Shown: positions 45,109-53,141 of the stretch, in pieces
Layout: every line of letters starts with the position of its first letter
Position numbering within the stretch: position 1 is the first letter of the stretch
Origin: JBEIHX01 sp040381075
GTDB taxonomy: Bacteria > Pseudomonadota > Alphaproteobacteria > Caulobacterales > Aquidulcibacteraceae
NCBI GenBank assembly: GCA_040381075.1
Contig: JBEIHX010000002.1
Coordinates: forward strand, 124,001-188,000
DNA length: 64,000 nt
Direction: 5' to 3'
Notes under the pieces: generated by a model
What the model saw: the letters and a program-made list of their open reading frames with translations, nothing else
What the model was told of the DNA's origin: nothing
Databases searched by the model: none
Position numbers and translations under genes: made by a program

Positions 45109-46263
45109 GTGACACACGCCCCCTCCCCCCTTCAGGCCTGCGGGCCGATACGTGTCTTGATTGTTGACGACAGTTCCGTCGTGCGCGGCCTGATTCATAA
45201 ATGGCTGCAGACTGAAGCCGGCATCGAGGTTGCAGGCTTGGCCATGAACGGCCTGGAGGGCGTGCGAAAGGCCCAGGCGGTCAAACCGCACGTCATCATT
45301 CTCGACGTCGAGATGCCCGGGATGGACGGCGTCACGGCGATCCCGGCGCTTCTTGCGGCTGCGCCGGGCGCCCGCATTGTCATGTCGTCGACACTGACGA
45401 GCCGCAACGCCGAAATCACGCTCAAAGCGTTGCAGGCTGGCGCTACTGACTACCTTGCCAAGCCCCAGGCGTCCGGGCTGGTGGGGGCATCAGAGTTCCG
45501 CCGACAGCTGATTGAAAAAGTGCGCACACTGGGTGAGATCGCCCAAAGGGGGGCGGCTCGCTCTCAGTCCTCGGCGCCCCCGACGGTCAACGAGGCGCCT
45601 GCGCCCTCGCCGGCTGCTGGCGACAGAGAACCGCAGCGGCGGTCAGCCCCCTCCGCAGTGGGGGGGCTCACCCCGGCCAGCGCTGATGTGCTGGCGATTG
45701 GCAGCTCGACGGGCGGACCGCAGGCTCTGCGCACGCTCATGGAGTATCTGGGCCGTGCGCGCATCGGCGTTCCGGTCCTGATTACCCAGCACATGCCAGC
45801 AATGTTTACGACGATCCTGGCCGAGCAACTGGCTAAGGCCAGCGGTCTTGATGTGCGCGAGGGCGTGGACGGGGACATGCTGCGCTCCGGGTGCGTTTAT
45901 GTGGCGCCAGGCGATCATCACATGACGGTGCAGCGGCGCCAGGACAGAGTCTTGATCCGACTCAGCCAGGAGGCGCCTGAGAACTTCTGCCGGCCAGCCG
46001 TAGACCCGCTGTTTCGCAGCGTTGCAAACGCGTTCCGCGATCGGGCGCTTTATGTCGTGCTCACCGGAATGGGTCAGGACGGCCTGAAAGGTGCGCGCGA
46101 GGGGTCGGCGTGCGGCGGCCAATGTATTGCTCAAGACGAGGCCACGAGCGTCGTGTGGGGCATGCCGGGCGCGATCGCGAACGCCGGAATTGCTAACGCA
46201 ATCAGGCCGCTTGAAGACATAGGTCCTGCAATAATGTGGGTGTTGAGCGGGGCGCGCGGATGA
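45109..46263 (+). CDS. cheB: Protein-glutamate methylesterase CheB
   Basis: CheB demethylates receptors when phosphorylated by CheA. The 384-residue protein has an N-terminal receiver (VLIVDDSSVVRG; phospho-acceptor in IILDVEMPGMDG), an Ala/Pro linker, and the esterase domain with catalytic Ser (GSSTGGPQA), His (ITQHMP) and Asp (TGMGQDGLKG). GTG at 45109, four bases after cheY, is the likely start; longer readings overlap cheY. Its stop overlaps the cheR start. Confidence 0.93.
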   Translation: MTHAPSPLQACGPIRVLIVDDSSVVRGLIHKWLQTEAGIEVAGLAMNGLEGVRKAQAVKPHVIILDVEMPGMDGVTAIPALLAAAPGARIVMSSTLTSRNAEITLKALQAGATDYLAKPQASGLVGASEFRRQLIEKVRTLGEIAQRGAARSQSSAPPTVNEAPAPSPAAGDREPQRRSAPSAVGGLTPASADVLAIGSSTGGPQALRTLMEYLGRARIGVPVLITQHMPAMFTTILAEQLAKASGLDVREGVDGDMLRSGCVYVAPGDHHMTVQRRQDRVLIRLSQEAPENFCRPAVDPLFRSVANAFRDRALYVVLTGMGQDGLKGAREGSACGGQCIAQDEATSVVWGMPGAIANAGIANAIRPLEDIGPAIMWVLSGARG

Positions 46264-47093
46264 GAGACGACGACTTCGATTTTGTCGAGCAATTGGTGCG
46301 CAAGCGTTCCGGTCTCGTCCTGACAGCGGAAAAATCCTACCTTGTGGAGAGCCGTCTGGCGCCGATCGCGCGCAAGGAAGGCATGTCCGGCATCGAGGAA
46401 CTGGTACAGGCAATGCGCCTGAAGCCGGATGAGCGGATCATCGTCGCGGTCGTCGACGCGATGACGACCAACGAAACCTTCTTCTTCCGGGATAAGGCGC
46501 CCTTCGACCTCCTGAAGGATGATGTCATCCCTGCGATGACGAAGTCTCGCCAACCAGGGCAGAAGCTTCGCATCTGGTGCGCAGCCGCGTCAAGCGGTCA
46601 GGAGCCCTATTCCATCGCAATGCTTATCGACCAGACGCCCGCACTGATGAATGGGCTGAACGCGGAAATCCTGGGTACGGATATTTCTGATCGCGTCCTC
46701 GAAAAGGCGCGGACCGGCGCCTACACCCAGTTCGAGGTGCAGCGCGGGCTGTCGGTCCAAATGCTGATGAAATACTTCGAGAAGAAGGATGACCAGTGGC
46801 GCATCAGCGACAAGATGCGCGCCTCAGTGCGCTTCCAGCCGCTCAATCTGTTGTCGGATTTTCGATTCCTCGGGCGTTTTGACATAGTATTCTGCCGCAA
46901 CGTCCTGATCTATTTCGACGCCCAGACCAAGCGGGACATCCTGGAGCGAATGGCTCGCCAGATGCCCGATGATGGCGTTCTCCTGCTCGGCGCTGCGGAG
47001 ACGGTTCTGGGGCTGACAGAGGCGTTCAAACCGGCCCCTGGAAAGCGCGGCCTGTACGTGCGCAACGCAAGCTGGAAGAAAGCAGCGGCCTAA
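46260..47093 (+). CDS. cheR: Chemotaxis protein methyltransferase CheR
   Basis: CheR methylates receptor glutamates with S-adenosylmethionine. The 277-residue protein has the N-terminal helical domain (VRKRSGLVLTAEKSYLVESRL), TTNETFFFRD, the SAM site IWCAAASSGQEPYSIAML, LGTDISDRVLEKAR, and FCRNVLIYFD. The ATG at 46260 overlaps the cheB stop. Last gene of the chemotaxis operon. Confidence 0.94.
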   Translation: MRDDDFDFVEQLVRKRSGLVLTAEKSYLVESRLAPIARKEGMSGIEELVQAMRLKPDERIIVAVVDAMTTNETFFFRDKAPFDLLKDDVIPAMTKSRQPGQKLRIWCAAASSGQEPYSIAMLIDQTPALMNGLNAEILGTDISDRVLEKARTGAYTQFEVQRGLSVQMLMKYFEKKDDQWRISDKMRASVRFQPLNLLSDFRFLGRFDIVFCRNVLIYFDAQTKRDILERMARQMPDDGVLLLGAAETVLGLTEAFKPAPGKRGLYVRNASWKKAAA

Positions 47094-47115
47094 ACCGGCG
47101 CAGCGTCACCCAGGC

Positions 47116-47142
47116 TGTGCGCCCCCCCCCGGAGAGCGCACA
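47116..47142 (+). terminator. Hairpin after cheR
   Basis: A perfect 7-bp inverted repeat (TGTGCGC at 47116-47122, GCGCACA at 47136-47142) encloses a run of nine C followed by GGAGA, about 23 bases after the cheR stop. No T-run follows, so it is only a candidate 3'-end structure. Confidence 0.3.
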
Positions 47143-47241
47143 TGCGCGCTCCAGCGCTTCGAACCGCGCGCTTGAGGCAACGCCCCTTTTCCTGGCCGCC
47201 CCACGGCGCCAGAATGGTCGCCTGCTGTCCAGGAGAAACAA

Positions 47242-48537
47242 GTGCGCAAAGCCCTCCTCTGCACGGGCGCGATCGCCATGGCATGCCTGCCGATGGCCGC
47301 CAGCAACCCCACAACTGGCCCCAAGGCCGACTACTGGGTCAGCGTCGACACGGCAAGCGGACTGTTGGGCCTGCAGGGCAAAGGCGGTCTGGGCATGATG
47401 GGCGCCATGATGGGCGGCGGCCTGAACGCCAGCGTCACGCGCACGCTTGTCCTCGATCTTGGCTCCCAGCAGGCGCCGGGCGCCGGTGCGCCACAGGCCA
47501 ACCATGACATTCCGGCAGGTTTGAAACTTGGCAAGACCCTGCCGCTTGAGACGCCGAGGCGCGAACCGGTTGGCTCGGCCGGCGGCAGCGGCTATGAACG
47601 CCCGAAGGGCAGGATTTCCATCTACTGGGGCTGTGGGGAGAAAGCCAGGCCAGGGCAGCCGATCGTTTTTGATGCCGAAAAAATCTGGTCGGGGCAGACG
47701 CCACCGAACGTCAACTGGGTCTCGCCACGCCCGATATCCGCGCCAAGCCTGTCCAATTGGAAGACATACGGCAACTGGCCCTGGGCCTTGACCGGGCGCA
47801 ACGCCTCGATGCAACGCACGGTCCCGGATGGCGGATCGCTGCTTGGCGAGCATCTGATCAGATCGAACTACGCGCCGGAGATCAAATTCACCCTTGCAGG
47901 CGCGTCGCAGGACTTCATGGGGCCGCTGGCGGTCACATTGGGGTCGCGTTCGGCGGCCGGGGCGCAGCCCATTTCCTGGCGCAGCGTGGGCAACGCCACG
48001 GCTTATGGCGCAGGTTTCATTGGCATGGGCGATGACCAGAACAGCGGCGTCATCTGGTCGTCAAGCGAGGTTCCTGCGATCATGCTGTCGGCGATGGACT
48101 GGGTTTCGCCAGCGGAGGCCGCGCGCCTTGTGCAGCTGAAGGCGTTTCTGCCGCCAACCGCCGTCAGCTGCACCATTCCGGCAGAGGTGATGAAGGCCGC
48201 ACCGATGGGAACTCTGTTCCTTGGCGCCAGCGGACCAGAGGCCAACTTCTCCTATCCGCCCAAACCCGCCGACCCGCGCGCGGTGTGGGCCATAGAGTGG
48301 ACGGCGAAAGTCCGCTTCAAATCGAGTTACATGACCATGCTGGGGTCTATCCAGGATGAGGCCCAGTCTGGCGATGCTCCCGAGGAGCATGCCCGCAAGC
48401 CGCAGTGCCCGCCCCCATCCGCCGGATCCGCTGTGGGCGAGGCGCTTGGCGGAGCGCTCGGGGGAGCGTTGGGCGGCGCCATCGGTCGGCGACTGGGCGG
48501 GAAACCGCCGGCGCAGAGCGATCCGGCGTGCCCATAG
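47242..48537 (+). CDS. Secreted protein of unknown function with glycine-rich C-terminus
   Basis: A 431-residue protein with an N-terminal signal peptide (RKALLCTGAIAMACLPMAAS) and a large extracytoplasmic region rich in Trp, Gly and Pro (YWVSVDTASGLLG, IYWGCGEKARPG). A Met/Gly-rich stretch (GMMGAMMGGG) occurs near residue 55. The C-terminus contains a small-residue repeat (EALGGALGGALGGAIGRRLGG, about 400-420) resembling a glycine-zipper membrane segment. Start is GTG at 47242, preceded by AGGAG. No family recognised. It lies between the chemotaxis operon and ctrA and ends at a bidirectional terminator. A cell-envelope role is the most that can be inferred. Confidence 0.7.
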   Translation: MRKALLCTGAIAMACLPMAASNPTTGPKADYWVSVDTASGLLGLQGKGGLGMMGAMMGGGLNASVTRTLVLDLGSQQAPGAGAPQANHDIPAGLKLGKTLPLETPRREPVGSAGGSGYERPKGRISIYWGCGEKARPGQPIVFDAEKIWSGQTPPNVNWVSPRPISAPSLSNWKTYGNWPWALTGRNASMQRTVPDGGSLLGEHLIRSNYAPEIKFTLAGASQDFMGPLAVTLGSRSAAGAQPISWRSVGNATAYGAGFIGMGDDQNSGVIWSSSEVPAIMLSAMDWVSPAEAARLVQLKAFLPPTAVSCTIPAEVMKAAPMGTLFLGASGPEANFSYPPKPADPRAVWAIEWTAKVRFKSSYMTMLGSIQDEAQSGDAPEEHARKPQCPPPSAGSAVGEALGGALGGALGGAIGRRLGGKPPAQSDPACP

Positions 48538-48555
48538 GGAACAACAGAACAGAAA

Positions 48556-48591
48556 AGCCGCGGCTTCCCTCCGCGGCTCCTCCAGATTTTT
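48556..48591. terminator. Bidirectional rho-independent terminator
   Basis: A perfect 8-bp stem (AGCCGCGG at 48556-48563, CCGCGGCT at 48571-48578, 7-nt loop) is followed by a T-run at 48587-48591 on the plus strand and by TTTT directly after the stem on the minus strand. It lies between the convergent secreted-protein gene and ctrA and would end both transcripts. Confidence 0.75.
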
Positions 48592-48656
48592 CAGTCATTT
48601 CGCAGATCGGCAGCCGCCTGTCGGGGGCGCCGTCAAGCCCCCCGGCTGTGCACCGT

Positions 48657-49352
48657 TTAAGCCGCCTTCGAGGCGCCGATGGGGTCACGCAACACATATC
48701 CGCGCCCCCAGACCGTCTCGATGTAGTGGTCTCCGCCCGTCGCGTGCGCGAGTTTCTTGCGAAGCTTGCAAATGAAGACGTCGATAATCTTGAGTTCAGG
48801 CTCGTCCATGCCGTTGTACAGATGATTGAGGAACATTTCCTTGGTCAGCGTGGTCCCCTTGCGCAGACTCAGGAGCTCCAGCATCTGGTACTCCTTGCCG
48901 GTCAGGTGCACGCGGTGGGCGTTCACTTCGACAGTCTTGGCGTCGAGGTTGACAATGATGTCGCCCGTCTTGATGACTGACTGCGAATGCCCTTTCGAAC
49001 GCCGCACAATGGCGTTGATCCGGGCCACCAGCTCATCCTTGTTGAAGGGCTTGGTCATGTAGTCGTCGGCCCCGAAGCCGAGCCCTCGCACCTTGGCATC
49101 GATGTCGGCGTTGCCCGACAGAATGAGGATTGGCGTGTTGACCCGCGATACACGCAGCTGCTTGAGAACGTCGAAACCAGTCATGTCGGGCAACTGGAGG
49201 TCAAGCAGGATGATGTCGTAATCATACAGCTTGCCGAGATCGACGCCCTCCTCTCCGAGATCGGTAGAGTATATGTTGAAGCCTTCTGACTTCAGCATCA
49301 GCTCGATGCTCTGCGCCGTCGGCTTGTCATCCTCAACCAGCAGAACGCGCAT
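48657..49352 (-). CDS. ctrA: Cell-cycle master response regulator CtrA
   Basis: CtrA is the OmpR-type regulator that, in Caulobacter, controls flagellar, chemotaxis, pilus and division genes and blocks replication initiation. The 231-residue protein has the receiver (acidic pair VEDD, phospho-acceptor Asp51 in ILLDLQLPD, YMTKPFN) and a winged-helix DNA-binding domain (about 125-225, ending ETVWGRGYVLRDP). The tail ends Lys-Ala-Ala, matching the Ala-Ala signal used for ClpXP degradation. ATG at 49352 follows GGAGGG. It is divergent from fliI, and the spacer carries CtrA-like and GANTC sites, suggesting autoregulation and methylation control. Confidence 0.96.
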   Translation of the reverse strand: MRVLLVEDDKPTAQSIELMLKSEGFNIYSTDLGEEGVDLGKLYDYDIILLDLQLPDMTGFDVLKQLRVSRVNTPILILSGNADIDAKVRGLGFGADDYMTKPFNKDELVARINAIVRRSKGHSQSVIKTGDIIVNLDAKTVEVNAHRVHLTGKEYQMLELLSLRKGTTLTKEMFLNHLYNGMDEPELKIIDVFICKLRKKLAHATGGDHYIETVWGRGYVLRDPIGASKAA

Positions 49353-49402
49353 TCATCCCTCCGCCCGAAATTTGATTGGCCTGAATTTTGACCGGATCGA
49401 CA

Positions 49403-49455
49403 AACATGCAGGTGCATGTTGTATGATTCGTCCAACTGTTAACCGTATTCGTTAA
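49403..49455. promoter_or_regulatory. ctrA/fliI divergent control region: palindrome, GANTC and CtrA-like pair
   Basis: Three elements lie within 53 bp, 50-100 bp ahead of ctrA. (1) A perfect inverted repeat AACATGCAGGTGCATGTT at 49403-49420. (2) A single GANTC site (GATTC, 49425-49429), the target of the cell-cycle methyltransferase CcrM. (3) TTAAC-N7-GTTAA at 49439-49455, two CtrA-type TTAA cores facing each other; the classical CtrA box is TTAA-N7-TTAAC in one direction, so this is a variant. In Caulobacter the ctrA promoter also combines GANTC and CtrA sites. Binding is inferred, not shown. Confidence 0.5.
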
Positions 49456-49600
49456 TGCCCGGTATCTTCGTTTCGCATTCGGAACAGAATTCTTCAGTTC
49501 CCTGTAATTCGACTGAAGCTTTGTTCATCGTTTACGACCCGTTATCCGAAGCTGCGCTTTTGTGACCATGAGGCATTTCCGCAGGAGCGCGCGCCCACTG

Positions 49601-50926
49601 ATGCCCAGTTTAGCGAACGAGTTGAAATTGCTGGAGCCGCGCCTGTTCGAAGGCAGGGTCCGCGGGATCAATGGCCTCCTGATCGACGTGGCTGGACCGC
49701 CCCAGGCTCTTGCGTTGGGCGCCCGCGGCGTCATCGCCGGGCCCAATGGAGAGGCCCGCGCGGAAGTTGTCGGGTTTCGCGCCGACCGCGCACTGATGAT
49801 GGCATTTGATGCAATCGACGGCGTCCGCCCCGGCGCTCCGATCCGCTTCGACCCGGCCCTGCCGGTCATCAGGCCGTCGCGCGCATGGCTCGGACGTGTC
49901 GTGGATGCGTTCGGCGAACCAGTTGACGGCCTGGGACCGCTGCCGCGCGGGCCGCACCCCCGCCCGATCAAAGGCGCGCCACCACCCGCCCATGCGCGCG
50001 CACGTGTCGGCGACAGGCTCGATCTTGGCGTGCGGGCCATCAATACATTCACAACGTGCTGCCGCGGTCAGCGGATGGGTGTCTTTGCCGGATCCGGCGT
50101 GGGCAAGTCAGTGCTCCTGTCAATGCTCGCCCGCAACGCGGCCTGCGATGTCATTGTCATCGGCATGATCGGCGAACGCGGGCGTGAAGTTCGCGAATTC
50201 ATTGAAGACACGCTCGGCGCTCAGGGCCTGTCACGGGCGGTTGTGGTCACGGCGACATCAGATGAGTCGGTCATGCGCAGACGCCAGGCTGCCTGGATGG
50301 CGACCGCAATCGCTGAACACTTCCGGGATGACGGCCAGGATGTCCTGCTTCTGTTCGACAGCATCACGCGCTTCGCAATGGCGCAACGCGAAATTGGCCT
50401 CGCGGCCGGCGAACCGCCGACAACCAAGGGCTATACGCCGACGGTCTTTGCCGAACTGCCCAAACTGCTTGAGCGCGCCGGCCCCGGTCGGCGCGACGCC
50501 GCCAAACAGGGCTCGATTACCGGTCTGTTTACTGTCCTGGTCGACGGCGACGATCACAACGAACCGATTGCAGATGCTGCGCGCGGCATCCTGGACGGTC
50601 ATATCGTCCTTGATCGCGCAATCGCTGAGCGCGGACGCTTTCCGGCAGTCAATGTATTGAAATCCATCTCCCGCACCATGCCCGCCTGCCACACCCAAGG
50701 CGAACGTGAGCTTGTCTCACAGGCGCGTCGACTGATGGCGGCCTATTCTGACATGGAGGAGTTGATCCGCATCGGCGCTTATCGAAAGGGAGCAGATCCC
50801 GTCACTGACGAAGCGATCGCGCGCCAACCAGCGCTCGAAGCGTTTCTGGGCCAGGACCGCTTCGACTCCACCGCGATCGAGGACGGCTTCGCCCGACTCA
50901 ACGCAATTCTCCAAGGTGGCATGTGA
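49601..50926 (+). CDS. fliI: Flagellar export ATPase FliI
   Basis: FliI powers the flagellar type III secretion apparatus. The protein of about 441 residues is related to F1 beta, with the P-loop GVFAGSGVGKSVLL, IGERGREVREF, and LLLFDSITRFAMAQREIGL, plus the PPTTKGYTPTVF arginine-finger region. The start is unsure: ATG at 49601 gives the usual length, with AGGAG 14 nt upstream; ATG at 49568 and GTG at 49562 are in frame and add 11-13 residues. It is divergent from ctrA and overlaps fliJ at its end. Confidence 0.93.
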   Translation: MPSLANELKLLEPRLFEGRVRGINGLLIDVAGPPQALALGARGVIAGPNGEARAEVVGFRADRALMMAFDAIDGVRPGAPIRFDPALPVIRPSRAWLGRVVDAFGEPVDGLGPLPRGPHPRPIKGAPPPAHARARVGDRLDLGVRAINTFTTCCRGQRMGVFAGSGVGKSVLLSMLARNAACDVIVIGMIGERGREVREFIEDTLGAQGLSRAVVVTATSDESVMRRRQAAWMATAIAEHFRDDGQDVLLLFDSITRFAMAQREIGLAAGEPPTTKGYTPTVFAELPKLLERAGPGRRDAAKQGSITGLFTVLVDGDDHNEPIADAARGILDGHIVLDRAIAERGRFPAVNVLKSISRTMPACHTQGERELVSQARRLMAAYSDMEELIRIGAYRKGADPVTDEAIARQPALEAFLGQDRFDSTAIEDGFARLNAILQGGM

Positions 50927-51330
50927 AATCAGCCGATGCCCTGATCCGGATCGCCAAACATCAGATCGATCTGGTGCGCCGCCGGTTGGCGGCGGTCGAG
51001 ACACAATTGAGCGAAACCGATGCGCGCCTGGCGGGTCTTGAAAGTGAGGAGATGCGCGAACGCGCATTTTGCCTCGCCAATCCTGACATGACGACGTCAC
51101 TTTCCCGATTTCTTCAGGGCGCAGCATTGCGCCGGGCGTCCCTTGCAGCATCCCGCGCCGCGCTCCTGGAGCAGATGCGCGCCCTGCATGTGGACCTCCA
51201 GCATGCGTTTGAAGAACAGAAGAAGATCGAACTCCTGGAAGAAAAACGCAAACTCCGGCTCCGTCAGGAGCAGGCGCGCATCGAAACCGCCGCCCTGGAC
51301 GAGGTCGCCGGACGGCGACGGAGCAACTAA
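50923..51330 (+). CDS. fliJ: Flagellar export chaperone FliJ
   Basis: A 135-residue, charged, almost wholly coiled-coil protein (heptad-rich from residue 5 to 125) in the usual place after fliI. FliJ acts as a general chaperone and as a stalk-like partner of the FliI ring. Sequence conservation in this family is low; the call rests on coiled-coil layout, length and the fliI-fliJ order with a four-base overlap. Convergent with flhG 24 bp away; no terminator is obvious between them. Confidence 0.85.
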   Translation: MKSADALIRIAKHQIDLVRRRLAAVETQLSETDARLAGLESEEMRERAFCLANPDMTTSLSRFLQGAALRRASLAASRAALLEQMRALHVDLQHAFEEQKKIELLEEKRKLRLRQEQARIETAALDEVAGRRRSN

Positions 51331-51353
51331 ACCCCAGGCTCAGCGCAGGGGTG

Positions 51354-52169
51354 TCAGCGCAGGGGCGACGGTGAAACCGTCCCACGCTGAATCTCCTGTG
51401 CGATCCGGCTCACGGCTTCAGCGGCCGTGCTTTGCGGCGAGCGCGACAACAGCGGCATCTGCGCACGAATTGCGTCGCGCACCCGCGGGTCGCGCGGAAC
51501 TACCCCCAGAAGCTCTGGTTTGAACTTCAGGAACGACTCACACGCCTGCGCAAGAGCCTGATAGGTCTTTGCACCGTCATTCTTGTTGTCAGCAAGATTT
51601 ACGACGATCCACGGCTCACTTTCGCGCTTCATCTGGCGCAACAGCTTGATGAAGGCGTAGGCGTCTGTAAGCGAGGTGGGCTCATCAGTCACCACGACGA
51701 TCTGGCGTGGCGACATCGCCGCCATGCGCAGGATGTTTGCGTGGACGCCGGCGCCGAGATCCAGGACGATACGGTCATACTTCGCCGACAGACCAAGAGC
51801 CCCGACGGCGATGCGCCCAGCGATCTCGCTCGGCAGATCGGCCAGCGCGCCGGATCCGGATCGGCCTGCAATCACGTCAAAGCCGCCCAAAGCGCCAGCG
51901 CCGCCCTGAACGCCCTGCGCAGCATCGGCAAGTGGAATGCGGCCGGCCACGACCGCGGCGATGTCCGTTGTAGGATCGATGCCAAGCTGCACATCGACAT
52001 TGGCGAGGCCAAGGTCGCCGTCGACCAGCAAGGCCCGTTCACCTGAAAAGGCGAACGCCTGGGCGAGCGTGATGGAAAGCCATGTCTTGCCGACGCCGCC
52101 CTTCCCGGACGCCACAGCCACAAGCGCCTGCGGCTTTGCTGCGACAAGCCTGATGGGCGCCCGCGACAT
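51354..52169 (-). CDS. flhG: MinD-like ATPase FlhG (FleN)
   Basis: FlhG regulates flagellar number and placement together with FlhF. The 271-residue ParA/MinD-type ATPase has the deviant Walker A SGKGGVGKTWLS (about residue 22), VDGDLGLANVDVQLG and VLDLGAGV as Walker B. It lacks an obvious C-terminal amphipathic MinD helix. Its start overlaps the flhF stop by one base (TGATG). Last gene of the leftward flagellar operon. Confidence 0.88.
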   Translation of the reverse strand: MSRAPIRLVAAKPQALVAVASGKGGVGKTWLSITLAQAFAFSGERALLVDGDLGLANVDVQLGIDPTTDIAAVVAGRIPLADAAQGVQGGAGALGGFDVIAGRSGSGALADLPSEIAGRIAVGALGLSAKYDRIVLDLGAGVHANILRMAAMSPRQIVVVTDEPTSLTDAYAFIKLLRQMKRESEPWIVVNLADNKNDGAKTYQALAQACESFLKFKPELLGVVPRDPRVRDAIRAQMPLLSRSPQSTAAEAVSRIAQEIQRGTVSPSPLR

Positions 52170-53131
52170 CAGGCGACGCCGCGCTGGGACATCAGCTGCT
52201 CTGGCGTGGCGTCCAGCACCAGGCGCGCCAGACGCTGCGCTGTCGCAGGGACAAGTCCGCTGGACAATGTGTCATCCAGTCCAACCTGCGCAAAGCGCAT
52301 CCGGCCGGTGACGACAGCAGCGAGGACGCCAGCCCGTCGACGGGTGAGATCCATCTGGGTGACGATCGCGCGATGTGCACCGAGGCTCCGGAAGAGCTGC
52401 GCGGCGTCCATGAGATCGGCTGGATTGGCCGTCGCCGACATCACCGCAACTATTTCGGCGTCGGCTTCCAGGGCGAGCCGGTGAACGGCCAGACTGCTTT
52501 CGACTTCCATCAGGGAGACCGGCGCACAATCAATGATCCGCGTAGCGCGGGAGTGACGGTTTCTCCGCAGCACGCCAGCCAGACGTTCTGCACACTCGAT
52601 CGCCTGGACGCGAACGCCAATCTCCTCGGCAAGCCCGCAGAGAGCGGAGAAAGCGCCTGGACGATCCGGCGCGGCGCAGATCAGCTCCACATCTGCGCCG
52701 GCGTGACGCGCACGCGCTGCAAGCTTGGCGGCTGCAAGCGTCTTGCCCGAGCCCGCCAAACCAGCGAGCACGATCGGCCGGGCTGGCGCTGCGTCGATGG
52801 GCTCAGTCTTGAGCCGCTCAAAGAAGCCCTCGATGAGCGCAGCGGGACCAGTGAATTGCCCCGACGAACGCGCGACGCCCTCGGCGAACCACACAGGCGC
52901 ACCCTGATCAGTGAGGAGGTGCTCGAGGGAGGAAAGAGCGGGGTTTGCAACCACGCCTGAGATCTCGCGCTCTATAGCCTCGCCATCATCATCCTCCACA
53001 GCCGCGCGGATTTCGACATTGCCGGCCGCACTCGTGCGCACCGAAATGATCACAGCGTCCGCGCCCATGTCTGCGCGCACCTCACTCATGGCCTCGTGCG
53101 TACTCTTGCCTGTAAAGGTGCGGATCCGCAA
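52169..53131 (-). CDS. flhF: SRP-family GTPase FlhF (degenerate G3 motif)
   Basis: FlhF is an SRP-type GTPase that marks the site of flagellar assembly. The 320-residue protein begins MRIRTFTGKSTHEAMSEVRADMGADAVI, the FlhF N-terminal signature, and has a P-loop GLAGSGKTLAAAKLA (about residue 148) and a TQMD motif in place of TKxD. The expected DTAGR of G3 reads IIDCAPVS, lacking the glycine, so GTP hydrolysis may be impaired. Start is TTG at 53131, preceded by GGGGGAG. It lies ten bases after flhA. Confidence 0.87.
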   Translation of the reverse strand: MRIRTFTGKSTHEAMSEVRADMGADAVIISVRTSAAGNVEIRAAVEDDDGEAIEREISGVVANPALSSLEHLLTDQGAPVWFAEGVARSSGQFTGPAALIEGFFERLKTEPIDAAPARPIVLAGLAGSGKTLAAAKLAARARHAGADVELICAAPDRPGAFSALCGLAEEIGVRVQAIECAERLAGVLRRNRHSRATRIIDCAPVSLMEVESSLAVHRLALEADAEIVAVMSATANPADLMDAAQLFRSLGAHRAIVTQMDLTRRRAGVLAAVVTGRMRFAQVGLDDTLSSGLVPATAQRLARLVLDATPEQLMSQRGVA

Positions 53132-53141
53132 CGCTCCCCCC

